A DNA stretch of 64,000 nt from Cephalotus follicularis. Lineage: Eukaryota; Streptophyta; Magnoliopsida; Oxalidales; Cephalotaceae. Under the pieces are notes generated by a model. That model had not been told where the DNA came from. It searched no databases and saw only the letters and a list, made by a program, of their open reading frames with translations. The position numbers and the translations under genes are program-made. Where the stretch lies: assembly GCA_001972305.1 (NCBI GenBank), contig BDDD01000118.1, forward strand, positions 208,060 to 272,059. The letters run 5' to 3'. Of the stretch, positions 49,328 through 59,751 are shown one piece after another (positions within the stretch are counted from its first letter, which is position 1; each line of letters begins with the position of its first letter).

Positions 49328-51030
49328 TCAATCAATATCACATAAATTCAATTCCCTTCTAATATTAGAGAATGTTTGTTCATCAAGGGGTTTGGTGAAT
49401 ATGTCCGTAATTTGATCTTGCATTGGCACAAACATTGGGATGACATATCCTTCTTCAATATGATCTCTTATGAAATGGTATCTAATGTCTATATGCTTTG
49501 TCCTAGAATGATGCACCAGATTTTTAGATAAGCATATAGTACTAGTATTATCACATTTAATAAGCACATTTTGGAAATTAAAACCATACTCCAAAAATTG
49601 TTGTTTCATCCAAATGGCTTGTGCACAACAACATTCAGTCATAATATAGTCAGATTCGGTAGTGGAAAGTGCCACTGGATTTTATTTCTTACCAAACCAT
49701 GATATGAACATATGGCCTAGAAATTAGCAAGTGTCACTAGTGCTTTTACGATCTACCTTATAACCACCAAAATCGACATCCGAGTATGTATGTAAGTCAA
49801 ATGTTGATTCTCGGGGATATCAAAGGCCTAAGGTATGCATATAAACTAGGTATTTAAAAATTCGTTTTACGACATGTAAATGTGATTCTTTAGGACATGC
49901 TTGAAAACAAGCACAAAGACATATGCTAAACAATATATCAAGTCTACTTGTGGTAAGATAAAGCAATGAGTGTATCATACTCCTATAGAGCTTTTGATCA
50001 ATGATTTTACCTTGTTCATCTTTATTTAACCTTGTTATTGTGCTCATAGGAGTTTTGCTCTTCTTGGCATTTTCCTTCCCAAATCTTTGAGTAGGTCTTT
50101 GACATACTTCAATTGGTTAATGAATACATCATCCTTCAGTTATTTGATTTGAAGTCCAAGGAAGAAGATGAGTTCTCCTATCATGCTCATCTCAAACTTA
50201 TCTTGCATAATCTTAGCAAAATCCTTACACAAATTTTCATTAGTGGAACCAAATATAATGTCATCAACATATATTTGCACAATGAGTATGTCTTTATTAA
50301 GTGATTTTGTAAAATGTGTGATGTTAATAGTTCCTCTTTTGAAACCATTTTCAATTAGAAAACCACTTAGTTTTTCCATACCAAGCTCTAGGAGCATGTT
50401 TTCAACCATATAAAGCTTTTGTGAGTTTAAACAAATGGTTTGGAAAATGTGGATCATTAAAACCGAGAGATTGTTCCACATACACTTCCTCCTTTATTAG
50501 TCCATTTAAGAATGCACTTTTGCCATCCATTTAAAAAAGTGTGAACTCTTTAAATGATGCATATGCAAGCAATATACGAATCGATTCTAATCTAGCTACG
50601 AGAACATAAGATTCATTACAATCAATTCCCTCTTCTTAGGAATATCCCCTAACTACTAACCTAACTTTGTTTCTAACAATTATACCTTGATCATCCATTT
50701 TGTTACGATATACCCATTTAGTACCAATTATGTGATGATCATTAGGTCTAGGTACTAGTTTCCTTGCATTATTGCATTCAAATTGATTTAGCTCATCTTG
50801 CATAGCAATAGTCCAATTGTCATCTTTCTCGGCCTCATTTATATTTATAGGCTTTATTTGTGAAAGAAATGCAAGGTAATTATGATAAATACTAGATCTA
50901 GTAATTATACCTTTCTTTGGATAACCTATTATTGCCTCATAAGGATGCCCTTTCACTACCTTCAAAGTCTTTCCATGAAGAGCTTGTTGGTCTAATTGAT
51001 ACATGGTTTAAAATGTAGCAACAAGTATTT

Positions 51031-51035
51031 ATAGC
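51031..51035. repeat. Target-site duplication ATAGC, left copy
   Basis: Exact match to 52979-52983 across the solo LTR. Confidence 0.88.
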
Positions 51036-51144
51036 TGTAAGGACCCAAATTTCTATGTAAGATATTAATTATGATTGCTATTGTGTCGTTAGCAAATATT
51101 TCATGGGACCCGTAGCATGACCCTACGCTCGGGGAAAGAGTCGA

Positions 51145-51335
51145 CAATTATTTTAAGGCGTCGACCATCAGAAATTTGACTTAAAGCGTCGACAGTTTGG
51201 GATAGTGTAATGGTGAAAGCGGCGACGCTTTCAAGAGTTAATTTTCCATTGTACGCGTTAAGCCGCAGCACTTAGAGGACGAAACGGCAGCAGTTTAGGG
51301 CTTAAGCGGCGACGCTTAGTTCTTAACCGCCGACG
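51145..51335. repeat. GTCGACG / GCGACGCTT word array
   Basis: AAGGCGTCGACC, AAAGCGTCGACAG, AGCGGCGACGCTTTC and similar words recur six to eight times. Confidence 0.8.
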
Positions 51336-51391
51336 CTTTAAGAAAAAGGACATGTGTCAAGCAACGAATGAACGCGGTGAAATTAAGCAGA

Positions 51392-51459
51392 AAACGACAA
51401 AATTGAGGCGGCGTTTTTACCTGTGTGAAGAGGAAACGACAAAATTGAGGCGGCGTTTT
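51392..51459. repeat. 41-bp spaced direct repeat upstream of TATA
   Basis: AAACGACAAAATTGAGGCGG begins at 51393 and again at 51434, ending eight bases before the TATA tract at 51467. Confidence 0.85.
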
Positions 51460-51504
51460 CTTACCCTATATATATATGTGTTAATGCTGAGTGAAGAGGT
51501 AAAG

Positions 51505-51660
51505 AAAATTTGAGAGAGAGAGTTTTACTGTGAGAATGAAGAGGGAGACGGGAGAGAAAGAAGAAGAGAAAGGGAAGGAGAGAGAAAGAAGAAGAGAAAG
51601 GGAAGGAGAGAGAAGAAGAAAGAGGGAGAAGAAAGAGGGAGAAGGAGAAAGGAAGAAAAT
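51505..51660 (+). repeat. GA-rich low-complexity tract
   Basis: Strongly purine-biased GAGAGA/AGAAGAAGAG sequence just after the TATA tract, probably LTR leader. Frames through it are artefacts. Confidence 0.85.
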
Positions 51661-51749
51661 TAAAAGCAAAGTAAGGATCCCTAGTCTTTTTCTAAAACTA
51701 CTTTATGTTAAGAATTTTTCTCATTCTTTTAAAGTATTTTAGTACTCAG

Positions 51750-51970
51750 CTCAATTTAATTTCACTTTCTCATCGATATGATCGGTATATCCGTCTGACC
51801 AAGTGGAGGAAGTTAATATTTCAATTAAGCATTTTATGCTCGTTGCAACTGTCTATCTTATCAACTCAATTTAATTTAACTTTCCCATCGATATGATCGG
51901 TATATCCGTCTGACCAAGTGGAGGAAGTTAATTTTTAATTTAATATTTCAATTAAGCAATTTTTATGCTC
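51750..51970. repeat. 115-bp tandem duplication in solo LTR
   Basis: CTCAATTTAATTT..CATCGATATGATCGG..GTGGAGGAAGTTAAT starts at 51750 and again at 51865. Confidence 0.88.
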
Positions 51971-52978
51971 AATATTTAAATAACTTAATGGTATATATCT
52001 TTTATAATTATTACGTTCCTGTATTTTAAAATTTCTGCCAATATTCGTGGTAAAATGTCTATTTTAAATTTATGTAAATTCTTAAATTCTACGTTGAATT
52101 GCTGCCAATTTCTTTACGAAATTCTATACTACTATTTTAAAATATTTCCGTTGGAAATATAAACTCTAGAAAATGTTTTACAAAATTATGGATGCTTTGA
52201 GCTGATCACTCGAAGTATCAAGAAATGATTATTTTTACAAATGAGAAAATGCAACATACTGAGATGAACAACGACTGGATTGCGATCCAGGGTGGATTAA
52301 TCTAGTAAAAGATTAATGTGATTAATAAAGAGCGGAGAGTGCTCTCGGGCTTGCATGCTTAGTAATGATAGTAATCGGGGAGTGCACAATGCCCCGATGA
52401 AGCGAAGGTTCAACAGGGTTATTTACGTTTTTACAACCCCTCAGTATTTATGAAATATTCTGATTCATGAGATATGATTAGAAAAGAAATGAATGAATGT
52501 GAAATATACTGGTTTTATAAAAATACCAGAAAATGAATTTCAATAATGTTTTATTACGATAATTCTTACTGAGCTATTTTGATGCTCACTCCTTTCGATG
52601 TTTTTGTTTTCAACTAAAATTTTCCAGGAAAAGATTAAACGAGGAAAGTCGAGCTTTTGGCAGGAGCTCATAAATGATATTTCAAGAAGGAATTATGTTA
52701 CGAAATATAGTTTGTGTAATAGTTTATGACATTATAACTAATGTTTTCCGCTGTATTATGCCGTTGATAGATCCTGTGGAAGTGTAAGATGTTGACTATA
52801 ATTGTTATAATGATTTAAATAAGAGTGTAAAATTTTAAGGTTTAGTATATCAAGTTATTTATAGATATTAGCATTTAGTAGGATGGTTAAAGGATAATAG
52901 GTTTCACCACCACGTAACGCACCGACTTCCCGAAGTTCGCTTTTGAGCATAAAGTAGACTCGGATCTGGGGCGTTACA

Positions 52979-52983
52979 ATAGC
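52979..52983. repeat. Target-site duplication ATAGC, right copy
   Basis: Pairs with 51031-51035. Confidence 0.88.
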
Positions 52984-54000
52984 CGCAACCCAAAAATATT
53001 TTGTGAAGCAATTTTCATTCAACATAGTTCTACACATTTCTTGTAAAATTCTATTTTTCTTTCAACATGCCCATTTTGTTGAGGCATTCTAGGATTAGAG
53101 AACTCATGAATAAAACCTTTTTCTTCACAAAAATCTTCAAAGATATGGTTTTAAAATTCTTTTCCATGATAACTTCTAATAATTAAAATAGGAAAATATT
53201 TTTATTTTTGAACAACATTACAAAAATGTGAAATATTTTTTAAAGCAACACTTTTGTGGGCAAGAAAAATAGTCCATGTATACCTTGAATAGTCATTAAT
53301 AATAACCATAGCATATGATTTACCACCTAGACTTCTCACATATATTAGTCCAAATAAATCAATATGCAAGAGTTGTAATGGCCTAGTTGTAGAGACATAA
53401 TTCTTACTTTTAAAAGATGCTCTAGTTTGCTTCCCATGTTGACAAACATCACAAATTTTGTCTTTTTGAAAAATAATTTTAGGAAACGTTTTAACTAGAT
53501 CATGTTTTAAAACCTTTTTAAGTGTTGCCATGCTAACATGACCAAGTCTCCTATACCATAACCAACTATCATCATTTCTGGATACTAGACATTTGACATT
53601 TTGATTTTATAAATCATTGAGATCAACTACATAAATATTGCCATGTCTATATCTAATAAATTTGATTGAGTTATCATTAATGTCTATCACCTTGCAACAA
53701 ATTTTCTCAAACATAACTCTACAACATTTGTCATACCAATTGACTTTTGCTCAACATGTTGTGTTTAAGTCTATCAACATATAAAATATTTGAAATAGAG
53801 GTGTGATCATTACATATGGAGCCAATTCCTTTGATTTTACCTTTTGCATTGTCTCCAAATGTAACGTCTCCTCCTTGTTTTGGATTCAAAGTGATGAATA
53901 GACTTTTGTCATTGGTCATGTGCTTTGAACAACCACTATCCAATTACCATAGTGTCTTCTTGGACAATGCCTGTAAGAAAAATAATGGGTTTATGACCAT

Positions 54001-54857
54001 TTTAGGTGTTAGATGCATGGGGTGTTCAACTTTAAATTTCATCAAAGTCGGCTCTAAGCCTATGAAAATCCTATAATCTAATTCCATAAACAATAATAAC
54101 CATCATAGGATCTCTAATCAAAGCCCAATCGAACAAAACAATATTTAAAAAAAGAAGGTTTAGGAATTATACATTGCAACCAAACTGCTTCCCTCTAGAT
54201 TCCAATATGAATCTTGAAGCTCCAAAACAACAACAGAACAGCAAGAAACCAGCCTCCTTTAAGCTCCTATATAACTAATCATAATCTAGGATCAAGGTAG
54301 GAAGAATAAGGCTTTAAACAAAGCAACACTCCACCTATCAAGACCAAGGTATGGTGTCAAGGATTATGGTTTCTCTCTGTCCTTCTTCTCTCTAGAAAAA
54401 TGACCAGGCTCTTCTCTCTATTTTTCTTCCTAAGAAAAAACGTCCAGATTCCTCTCTCTATCAGCTAAATGCCGTTTAACATTATTTGTCTCATCACCCA
54501 GTGAATAATCCCACAAAAAAGGGGATTGAGATCAAGTCAGCCACCCAACAACGCATTAGAATTTTGAATTCCCTGAATTCAAATCCTCTTATTCCTTTCT
54601 TGGCACCATGATAGTAGTCTGTCCATACATGGCGTCATATTAGACAGCGTTTTGGATAAGACAATGTCAGGTAATTCAACAAATGGATCTTAAGATTGAA
54701 TTTTCAGATATCAATAATTTCATTTCCATTTTGGTGCCTTGACATACTGTTTGAAGAAAAATGTGTTCCTGGCAATAAGGAGAGAAAGAGAGTCTGCATA
54801 ATAGGGGAAAGAGAGATTAGATCCCTGATCTAATAAATTACCATAATTCTTTCAGTG
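54001..54857. other. Unassigned sequence between two copia elements
   Basis: About 860 bp, CT-rich near 54370-54470, without a convincing frame, LTR end or RNA gene. It may be decayed leader of the SIRE-like element or older host DNA. Confidence 0.4.
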
Positions 54858-55451
54858 TGTTAATCGACATATATTAACTAATATGTCTCTTAACAGACTA
54901 ATACACCACATGACACGTGTCATCACACAACGACATTTATCCATATATGTCATGATGAGGTGGGACCCGAAAGTCCGGAATAAAATTGGTAACAGCGGTA
55001 AATTACCATAGCACCCCCGTACTTAGGTAAAGTCATTGAAAATATTCCCCGATTATTTTAAGTCCCTAAAATTATGACCAACAAATATTCCAGGTGTGTA
55101 AATTAATCCTAGATTAATTGCCTACAATTTAGGTTCATTTTTTATACATCCGGTACTTTATCCTAACGACAATTACCATGCACTATAATCCCTCATCATC
55201 CTTGACTCCGATAGTGGCATAGGGTAAGGATATGTGTCAACCCTAGATTTGCCGGTAACTATAAATCCGTAATTGCCATTATGACTATCGACAAGACTTT
55301 CTGGAAACCTTAGGTTCCAGCTCGCCAGAACCTGGCAAGGTATTTAAAAGTCCATAATGAATACAGACACTATAGAGCCAATCACCTTCACATCAGGTGT
55401 GACGATTCCTTGTTGCGAACTCGCTTACATTCACATAAATCCTGTAAGACC

Positions 55452-55456
55452 CAAAA
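55452..55456. repeat. Target-site duplication CAAAA, left copy
   Basis: Matches 58580-58584 exactly across the solo LTR. Confidence 0.85.
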
Positions 55457-55894
55457 TGTAATGCCCCAAACCCCAAGGGTGGACCCCCAAGGTCTGGTGC
55501 ACTACAACAGTACCATTCATTACCAATATACAGCAGAATAAATTTAAAACATTAATCAATGTGATAATGCATGCAAAAATCCAATAAAAGATCACACATG
55601 TGGATAAAACCAAATGTATACAATACTGTTCAATATAAGCTCTACCACAGACCGACAGGTCAGAAAACCAAATACAATTTCATTATTATACTCTTGGGTC
55701 GTCGAACTGCAATAAGAGGGAAGAGACTCACCCGGGGGTTCAATCCTCAGCTTGCTGCGAAGCTCCACATGTACCTGACCCATTACATTACAATGCAACG
55801 GGTCAGTGACCACTGGTTGTGTAGGAATTACCACCATGCATTTATGAAATGCAGATGCCGCAAGCATATGCGATGCAAATAAGAGATGCGATAT

Positions 55895-56010
55895 ATAATT
55901 AATCAATACAGTACAATCATTCATGACATTAACGGTATCATTAACAGTCATTTACAGTATCAATCATTAACAATCATTTACACTACCATTAACAGTCATC
56001 TACAGTCTTC
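55895..56010. repeat. TTAACAGTCATTTACAGT irregular repeat
   Basis: CATTAACAGTCATTTACAGTATC-like units occur four to five times. A related CATTACA/TTAACACTACA tract lies at 56440-56560. Confidence 0.75.
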
Positions 56011-56231
56011 CACGGTATCCCCTACTTAAGGAGGACCGGTATACGCACTCCAGACGTTAAAGGCTGAGGATCTGGGACAGGAATAAACATTTCATTTTAG
56101 GCAGACCGGTTCCTCGGGTTCCTAGGCTTTAAGAAGTGCAATATACGAGCTCTGGGAGTTATAGGCAGAGGAGAGGAACGTAAAAAATTTCAATACCTTA
56201 ACACTAACACACTATACAGTAACAGTCATTC

Positions 56232-56440
56232 AGTCAGTGTGGCTCATCTCGGTCGGTTATCCACTGGCTCATCTCAATTGGTGATCCAGTGGCTCATCTC
56301 AGTCAATGATCCATTGGGCTATCTCGGTGACCCATTGGGTCATCTCAAAGATAGCCTTACTGGCTCATCTCGGTTGGTGATCCCTGTAGGGCTCATCTCG
56401 GTAGGTGATCCCCGTAGGGCTCATCTCGCTGGTGATCCAA
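56232..56440. repeat. GGCTCATCTCGGTTGGTGATCC tandem repeat
   Basis: About eight units of 25-28 bp with variable spacers, some with CCCGTAGG tails. Confidence 0.88.
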
Positions 56441-56639
56441 TCCATTACAGTACATTACACTACACTATATTAACACTACATTACATTAACAGTAAACTAC
56501 ATTATACTACATTAACAGTATATTAGCACTATAGTACATCAACACTACATTTCCATTTCACTGTGAGGTCTGTCGGTCGGGTATAATTAAATATACCAAC
56601 ACTAGTGTAATGCATTACTGCATGCAAGGCACTTATTCA

Positions 56640-57740
56640 GGCGCTATGATTGGACGCATGCTCATGCTAAGGCATGCATGGGACGCGCAACGCTGCATGC
56701 TTGGGACGCATGCAAGGGGAGCTCGGTGCACTCAACATTTGCATGCGCGACGTTGCTAGAGTAGGGCTTGGCATGGCGTGGCATGCTCGGGTGTTGCTAG
56801 AGGAGAGATCAACATATAATGTTCACTCTTATGTGCCATCTCTGCCTGCTCAGACGCATGGCATGGTGGCTAAGGTGCACTACACTGGTGCATCCTTGGC
56901 TGCGTGTCCTCGGACGCAATGGTGTAGGGAGCTCAGGCTCTATACAAGGATGCATGCACTCTAGGTGTACAATTCGGTATGCTCGGGAACCATAGATTGG
57001 AATTGCATGCTCAGATGCATGGCAATGGAGAGCTTGGCATGAGCTGCATGGTCGAATGCATGCATGGTGGAGAGCTCGGCTCCGCATGCTTGGGACTCAT
57101 GGAATCTGCGTGCTTGGAACGCATGCATGGAGAGGTTGGCATATGGCATCTCGGATGCATGTCTTGGAGCTCTGTTGGACATGTTGGCGTATAGCACCTT
57201 GGGCGCATGGCACCTTGGCGCATGGCAGTGGAGAGCCATGGTTGGCACCTCGGAGGCATGGCACAGTGGAGGGCCATGGTTGGTACCTCGAACTCATGGC
57301 ATAGTGGCATCCTCGGTGCCATGGCATGCTCGGTACAGGCTTGGAGAGCTCTAACATTCAATGTTGCATGCCGAGGACACATGCATGGAGGGCTTGACGC
57401 CATCATAGTGGAGAGCTCAGCGTCATTGCATGCTTGGCTCATCGGATATTCAGGGTGTAGATCTCTACACATTGCCTTGTGTGCTTCGATATGACACTGG
57501 AGAGCTCATCATAGCATGCTTGACACCTGGCTGGTTGGCACACTCACAATGGCAAGCTCAGTCACTTTGCATTCCATGCTCGGATGCACGGCAAACTCGG
57601 TACAGGCGTGGTCTCGCGCTTACTTTGCATGCTCGAACGCGGGCATGGTATACCTAGCTGCCATCTCGGCATGCTAGCCTACTATGGATAGCTCGGTGCA
57701 CAGTATGGCAAGCACGGACGCATACGGTAGTGTGCGTGCT
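56640..57740. repeat. GCATGC / GAGCTCGG interspersed word block
   Basis: Dozens of GCATG, CATGCATGG, GAGCTCGG and GGACGCATG words recur every 10-30 bp across 1.1 kb. Many are self-complementary. This LTR uses a different word from the GTCGACG arrays but the same layout. Confidence 0.85.
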
Positions 57741-58579
57741 ACAGCTTGCCAAGGCGCACAACTTTCACTTGTTTTAGGGACATAATTATATATATATATA
57801 TAGGCGTATCAATATACAGTAAATGTTCACTAATCTAATACCCATCAATTGTAGAGAACCCTTAAACATTTCTTAATCATTCTACCTTTATTCATTTGCC
57901 TAATACTAGCCAGCGCAGTCACGCTATTATGACATTCATAAACAGTACAGATAAAGGATAGAGCACTGAGTAGGAAGTACATCCTACCTGGAAGCCATTG
58001 GAGTTGGATTATGCTTTCCTTTGCCTTTACACTAAGCTCCTTCCTTTGCTCCCTGGTAGCTTTCCTTGTCTCTTTCAAGGTTATAGGTGAGAGGAATTAT
58101 ATGAGAGAGGAGAAAGGGAGACAAGAATTCTTCAGATTATTGTCCTATCTTGGTCTTTTTCTCCCCCAGAATATCAACAGCCATCTCCACATTCTCTTCT
58201 TCCCTTTTATAATCAACCTAGGAAGACTCTAGAATTCGCTGGGCAATTCTACCATTTCTTCCACAATTTCAGGCTTGAAGACATTAAAGTGGTCAGGCCA
58301 ACATTTCTTTCCCTCGCAATTTTATAATAATTTGGTCCAATATCATATGACCCATTCAAGTCCAACATTCCATTTTCTTTCTCTGATTTTCACATTTTGG
58401 CCCAATAACAATAACACATTTAAAGCCTAATAAAATGCCATTTCTTCATTAATCCGATTCAAGCCCAATAACATCACATTTTTACTCCCAATTCTCCTTA
58501 TCTCCTTTAAACAATTCAGCCCAACATTCGGCCCAGTCCAATAGCCATTCTTTTATATTATAAAATTCGGGGCGTTACA

Positions 58580-58584
58580 CAAAA
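58580..58584. repeat. Target-site duplication CAAAA, right copy
   Basis: Pairs with 55452-55456. Confidence 0.85.
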
Positions 58585-58885
58585 GTCACCTGTTTACCAG
58601 CCCCGAGAAAGAACTGGGTAGGGATGAAATCAAAGTCAGATAGTCTTTAAATAATGTAGAGCAGCCGCTCAGGTTTAAGGATCAGAAAAGTCCATCAAGG
58701 ACATGCTAGACTCATAGAGTCTATACACTACTATCTAAGATGGGAAACTCTATTGACACGGGATATGTGACCATCCAAATAGAATTCCCATAGTGGGTCT
58801 AGTTTAGTGTACATGCTCCTAGCACACACCCCGTATTAGCTACAGGGTCCCACCCAAGTGGCAATGAGATACTTTACTCTCCCGT

Positions 58886-59292
58886 TGTGACACCCCACTA
58901 AGAGTGGGCAAAGAGGAAATGCTATACATGAGATGAAGCCGCCAAGAGGAAAGGGCTATCCATGAGATGGAGCCGCCCTTTGTGGCAGAAATGAACCGGA
59001 TCCATCGAAAAAGGAAAAAGTATGGTTGTGCTATATAAGAACTGATCATTGAACCTAATTACATGATGCACCTTTTGATAGATTGGCTGAGGAGTTAGTG
59101 GAAACTCCAAGATTAAGCGTGCTACGCTCAGGGAAAAACCAGGATGGGTGACCTCTTGGGAAGTCTGACCAATCCATCAATTAGGGCAAAACCGTGATGG
59201 CCCACGTGGAAATGCAGATGTATGGGAGTGGTATGTTCTACGTGGGACAAAAGCAGACAATGTCTCATGTGGTTAAGGATCGGGTCGTTACA
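58886..59292 (+). repeat. Cassandra 5' LTR, 407 bp
   Basis: TGTGACACCCC to GGGTCGTTACA, with a TATA-like CTATATAAG at 59031-59039 and 5S-like sequence at 59101-59166. Confidence 0.88.
59101..59166 (+). promoter_or_regulatory. 5S-rRNA-like Pol III promoter segment, 5' LTR
   Basis: AACTCC..ATTAAGCGTGCT and AGGATGGGTGACCTCTTGGG correspond to the box A and box C part of plant 5S rRNA, in the same order and spacing class. It is not a complete 5S gene: the 5' part of 5S is not recognisable. Confidence 0.8.
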
Positions 59293-59294
59293 AT

Positions 59295-59306
59295 TGGTAT
59301 CAGAGA
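59295..59306 (+). other. Cassandra primer-binding site
   Basis: TGGTATCAGAGA two bases after the 5' LTR, initiator tRNA-Met type. Confidence 0.88.
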
Positions 59307-59362
59307 CGGACTCTCTCTTGTAGATGCGGTTCGGGGACGAACCAGACCGAAGTTGGTGGGTC

Positions 59363-59751
59363 TGTGACACCCCACTAAGAGTGGGCAAAGAGGAAATGGC
59401 TATCCATGAGATGAAGCCGCAAAGAGGAAAGGGCTGTCTATGAGATGGAGCTGCCCTTTGTGACATGAATGGATCGGATCCATTGAAAAGGGGAAAAGTA
59501 TGGCTGTGCTATATAAGAAATGATCCTTGAACCTAATTACATGTGGCACTTTTTGATGGATTGACTGAGGAGTTAGTGGAAACTCCGAGGTTAAGCGTGC
59601 TACGCTCAGGGCAAAACCAGGATGGGTGACCTCCTGGGAAATCTTACCAATCCATCAATTAGGACAAAATCGTGATGGTCCACGTGGAAATGCAGATGTA
59701 TGGACGTTGTATGTTCTGCATAGGACAAAAGCGGAGGATCGGGTCGTTGTA
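59363..59751 (+). repeat. Cassandra 3' LTR
   Basis: Matches the 5' LTR from TGTGACACCCC to GGGTCGTTG, somewhat shorter, with CTATATAAG at 59509-59517. Confidence 0.82.
59581..59644 (+). promoter_or_regulatory. 5S-rRNA-like Pol III promoter segment, 3' LTR
   Basis: AACTCCGAGGTTAAGCGTGCT and GGATGGGTGACCTCCTGGGA are closer to plant 5S rRNA than the copy in the 5' LTR. Confidence 0.82.

Larger units (their letters stand above)
51036..52978 (+). mobile_element. Solo gypsy-type LTR nested in copia pol
   Basis: It begins TGTAAGGACCC and ends GGGGCGTTACA, 1943 bp, with perfect TSD ATAGC. It contains a GTCGACG-type array (51145-51335), a doubled promoter-proximal element (51392-51459), a TATA tract (51467-51477), a GA-rich leader (51505-51660) and a 115-bp tandem duplication. 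Contents and orientation parallel LTR-B. No PBS, PPT or coding sequence adjoins it. Confidence 0.88.
49328..53943 (-). pseudogene. SIRE-like copia pol: PR, IN, RT, RNase H
   Basis: Protease: MDSGCSKHMTNDKSLF near 53940, with NILYVDRLKHNMLSKSQL. Pre-integrase and integrase: ICDVCQHGKQTRASF, LQLLHIDLFG and YAMVIINDYSRYTW near 53450-53260. Integrase continues with TMLNENCFTKYFW near 53030, just right of the nested LTR. RT: EAIIGYPKKGIITRS, NQFECNNARKLVPRP and GTKWVYRNKMDDQG near 50960-50650, then IVQIYVDDIIFGSTNE near 50270. RNase H: ALSTTESDYIMTECCCAQ, KCDNTSTICLSKN and HIDIRYHFIRDH, ending at 49328. A solo LTR (51036-52978) sits between integrase and RT. Fossil. Confidence 0.85.
38270..54000 (-). 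mobile_element. SIRE-like Ty1/copia element with env-position ORF, nested
   Basis: From right to left on the - strand: protease (53940), integrase (53530 and 53030), RT (51000-49820), RNase H (49675-49328), an extra ORF (48603-47376), a polypurine tract (39106-39119) and a 3' LTR (to about 38270). The order PR-IN-RT-RH is copia, and the RNase H wording and extra 3' ORF point to the SIRE/Maximus clade. Two LTR insertions split it: the nest at 39345-47079 and the solo LTR at 51036-52978. Gag and the 5' end were not found to the right of 54000. Broken fossil with several breaks. Confidence 0.75.
55457..58579 (-). mobile_element. Solo LTR, 3.1 kb, nested in copia LTR
   Basis: The + strand begins TGTAATGCCCC and ends GGGGCGTTACA, with perfect TSD CAAAA. 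Orientation is taken as - because that strand starts TGTAACGCCCC like LTR-B and has a TTATAAAAG TATA-like site near 58205. Inside are ACAGT-type repeats, a GGCTCATCTCGG tandem repeat and a 1.1-kb GCATGC-rich block. No gag or pol. Several overlapping frames in 56670-57660 are by-products of the low-complexity block. Confidence 0.82.
58886..59751 (+). mobile_element. Cassandra TRIM retrotransposon
   Basis: It is a miniature element of about 866 bp: 5' LTR 58886-59292, a 70-bp internal region with an iMet PBS, and 3' LTR 59363-59751. Both LTRs start TGTGACACCCCACTAAGAG and carry a 5S-rRNA-like segment, the defining feature of Cassandra elements, known across vascular plants. There is no coding capacity; such elements rely on enzymes from others. 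LTRs are roughly 90% alike by eye. Flanking 5-mers CCCGT and CTTGT agree at three of five positions. It sits inside the copia LTR. Confidence 0.85.

Noticed and set aside
51481-51742. Arg/Glu-rich and Ser/Leu-rich frames
   Set aside because: The frames come from the GA-rich tract and carry no real protein signal.
56674-57660. Six to eight overlapping frames on both strands
   Set aside because: By-products of the GCATGC-rich word block in a solo LTR. Composition explains the lack of stops on all frames.
59101-59166. A 5S rRNA gene
   Set aside because: Only the internal promoter part of 5S is recognisable and it sits in paired LTRs, so it is the Cassandra 5S-like segment rather than a ribosomal gene.
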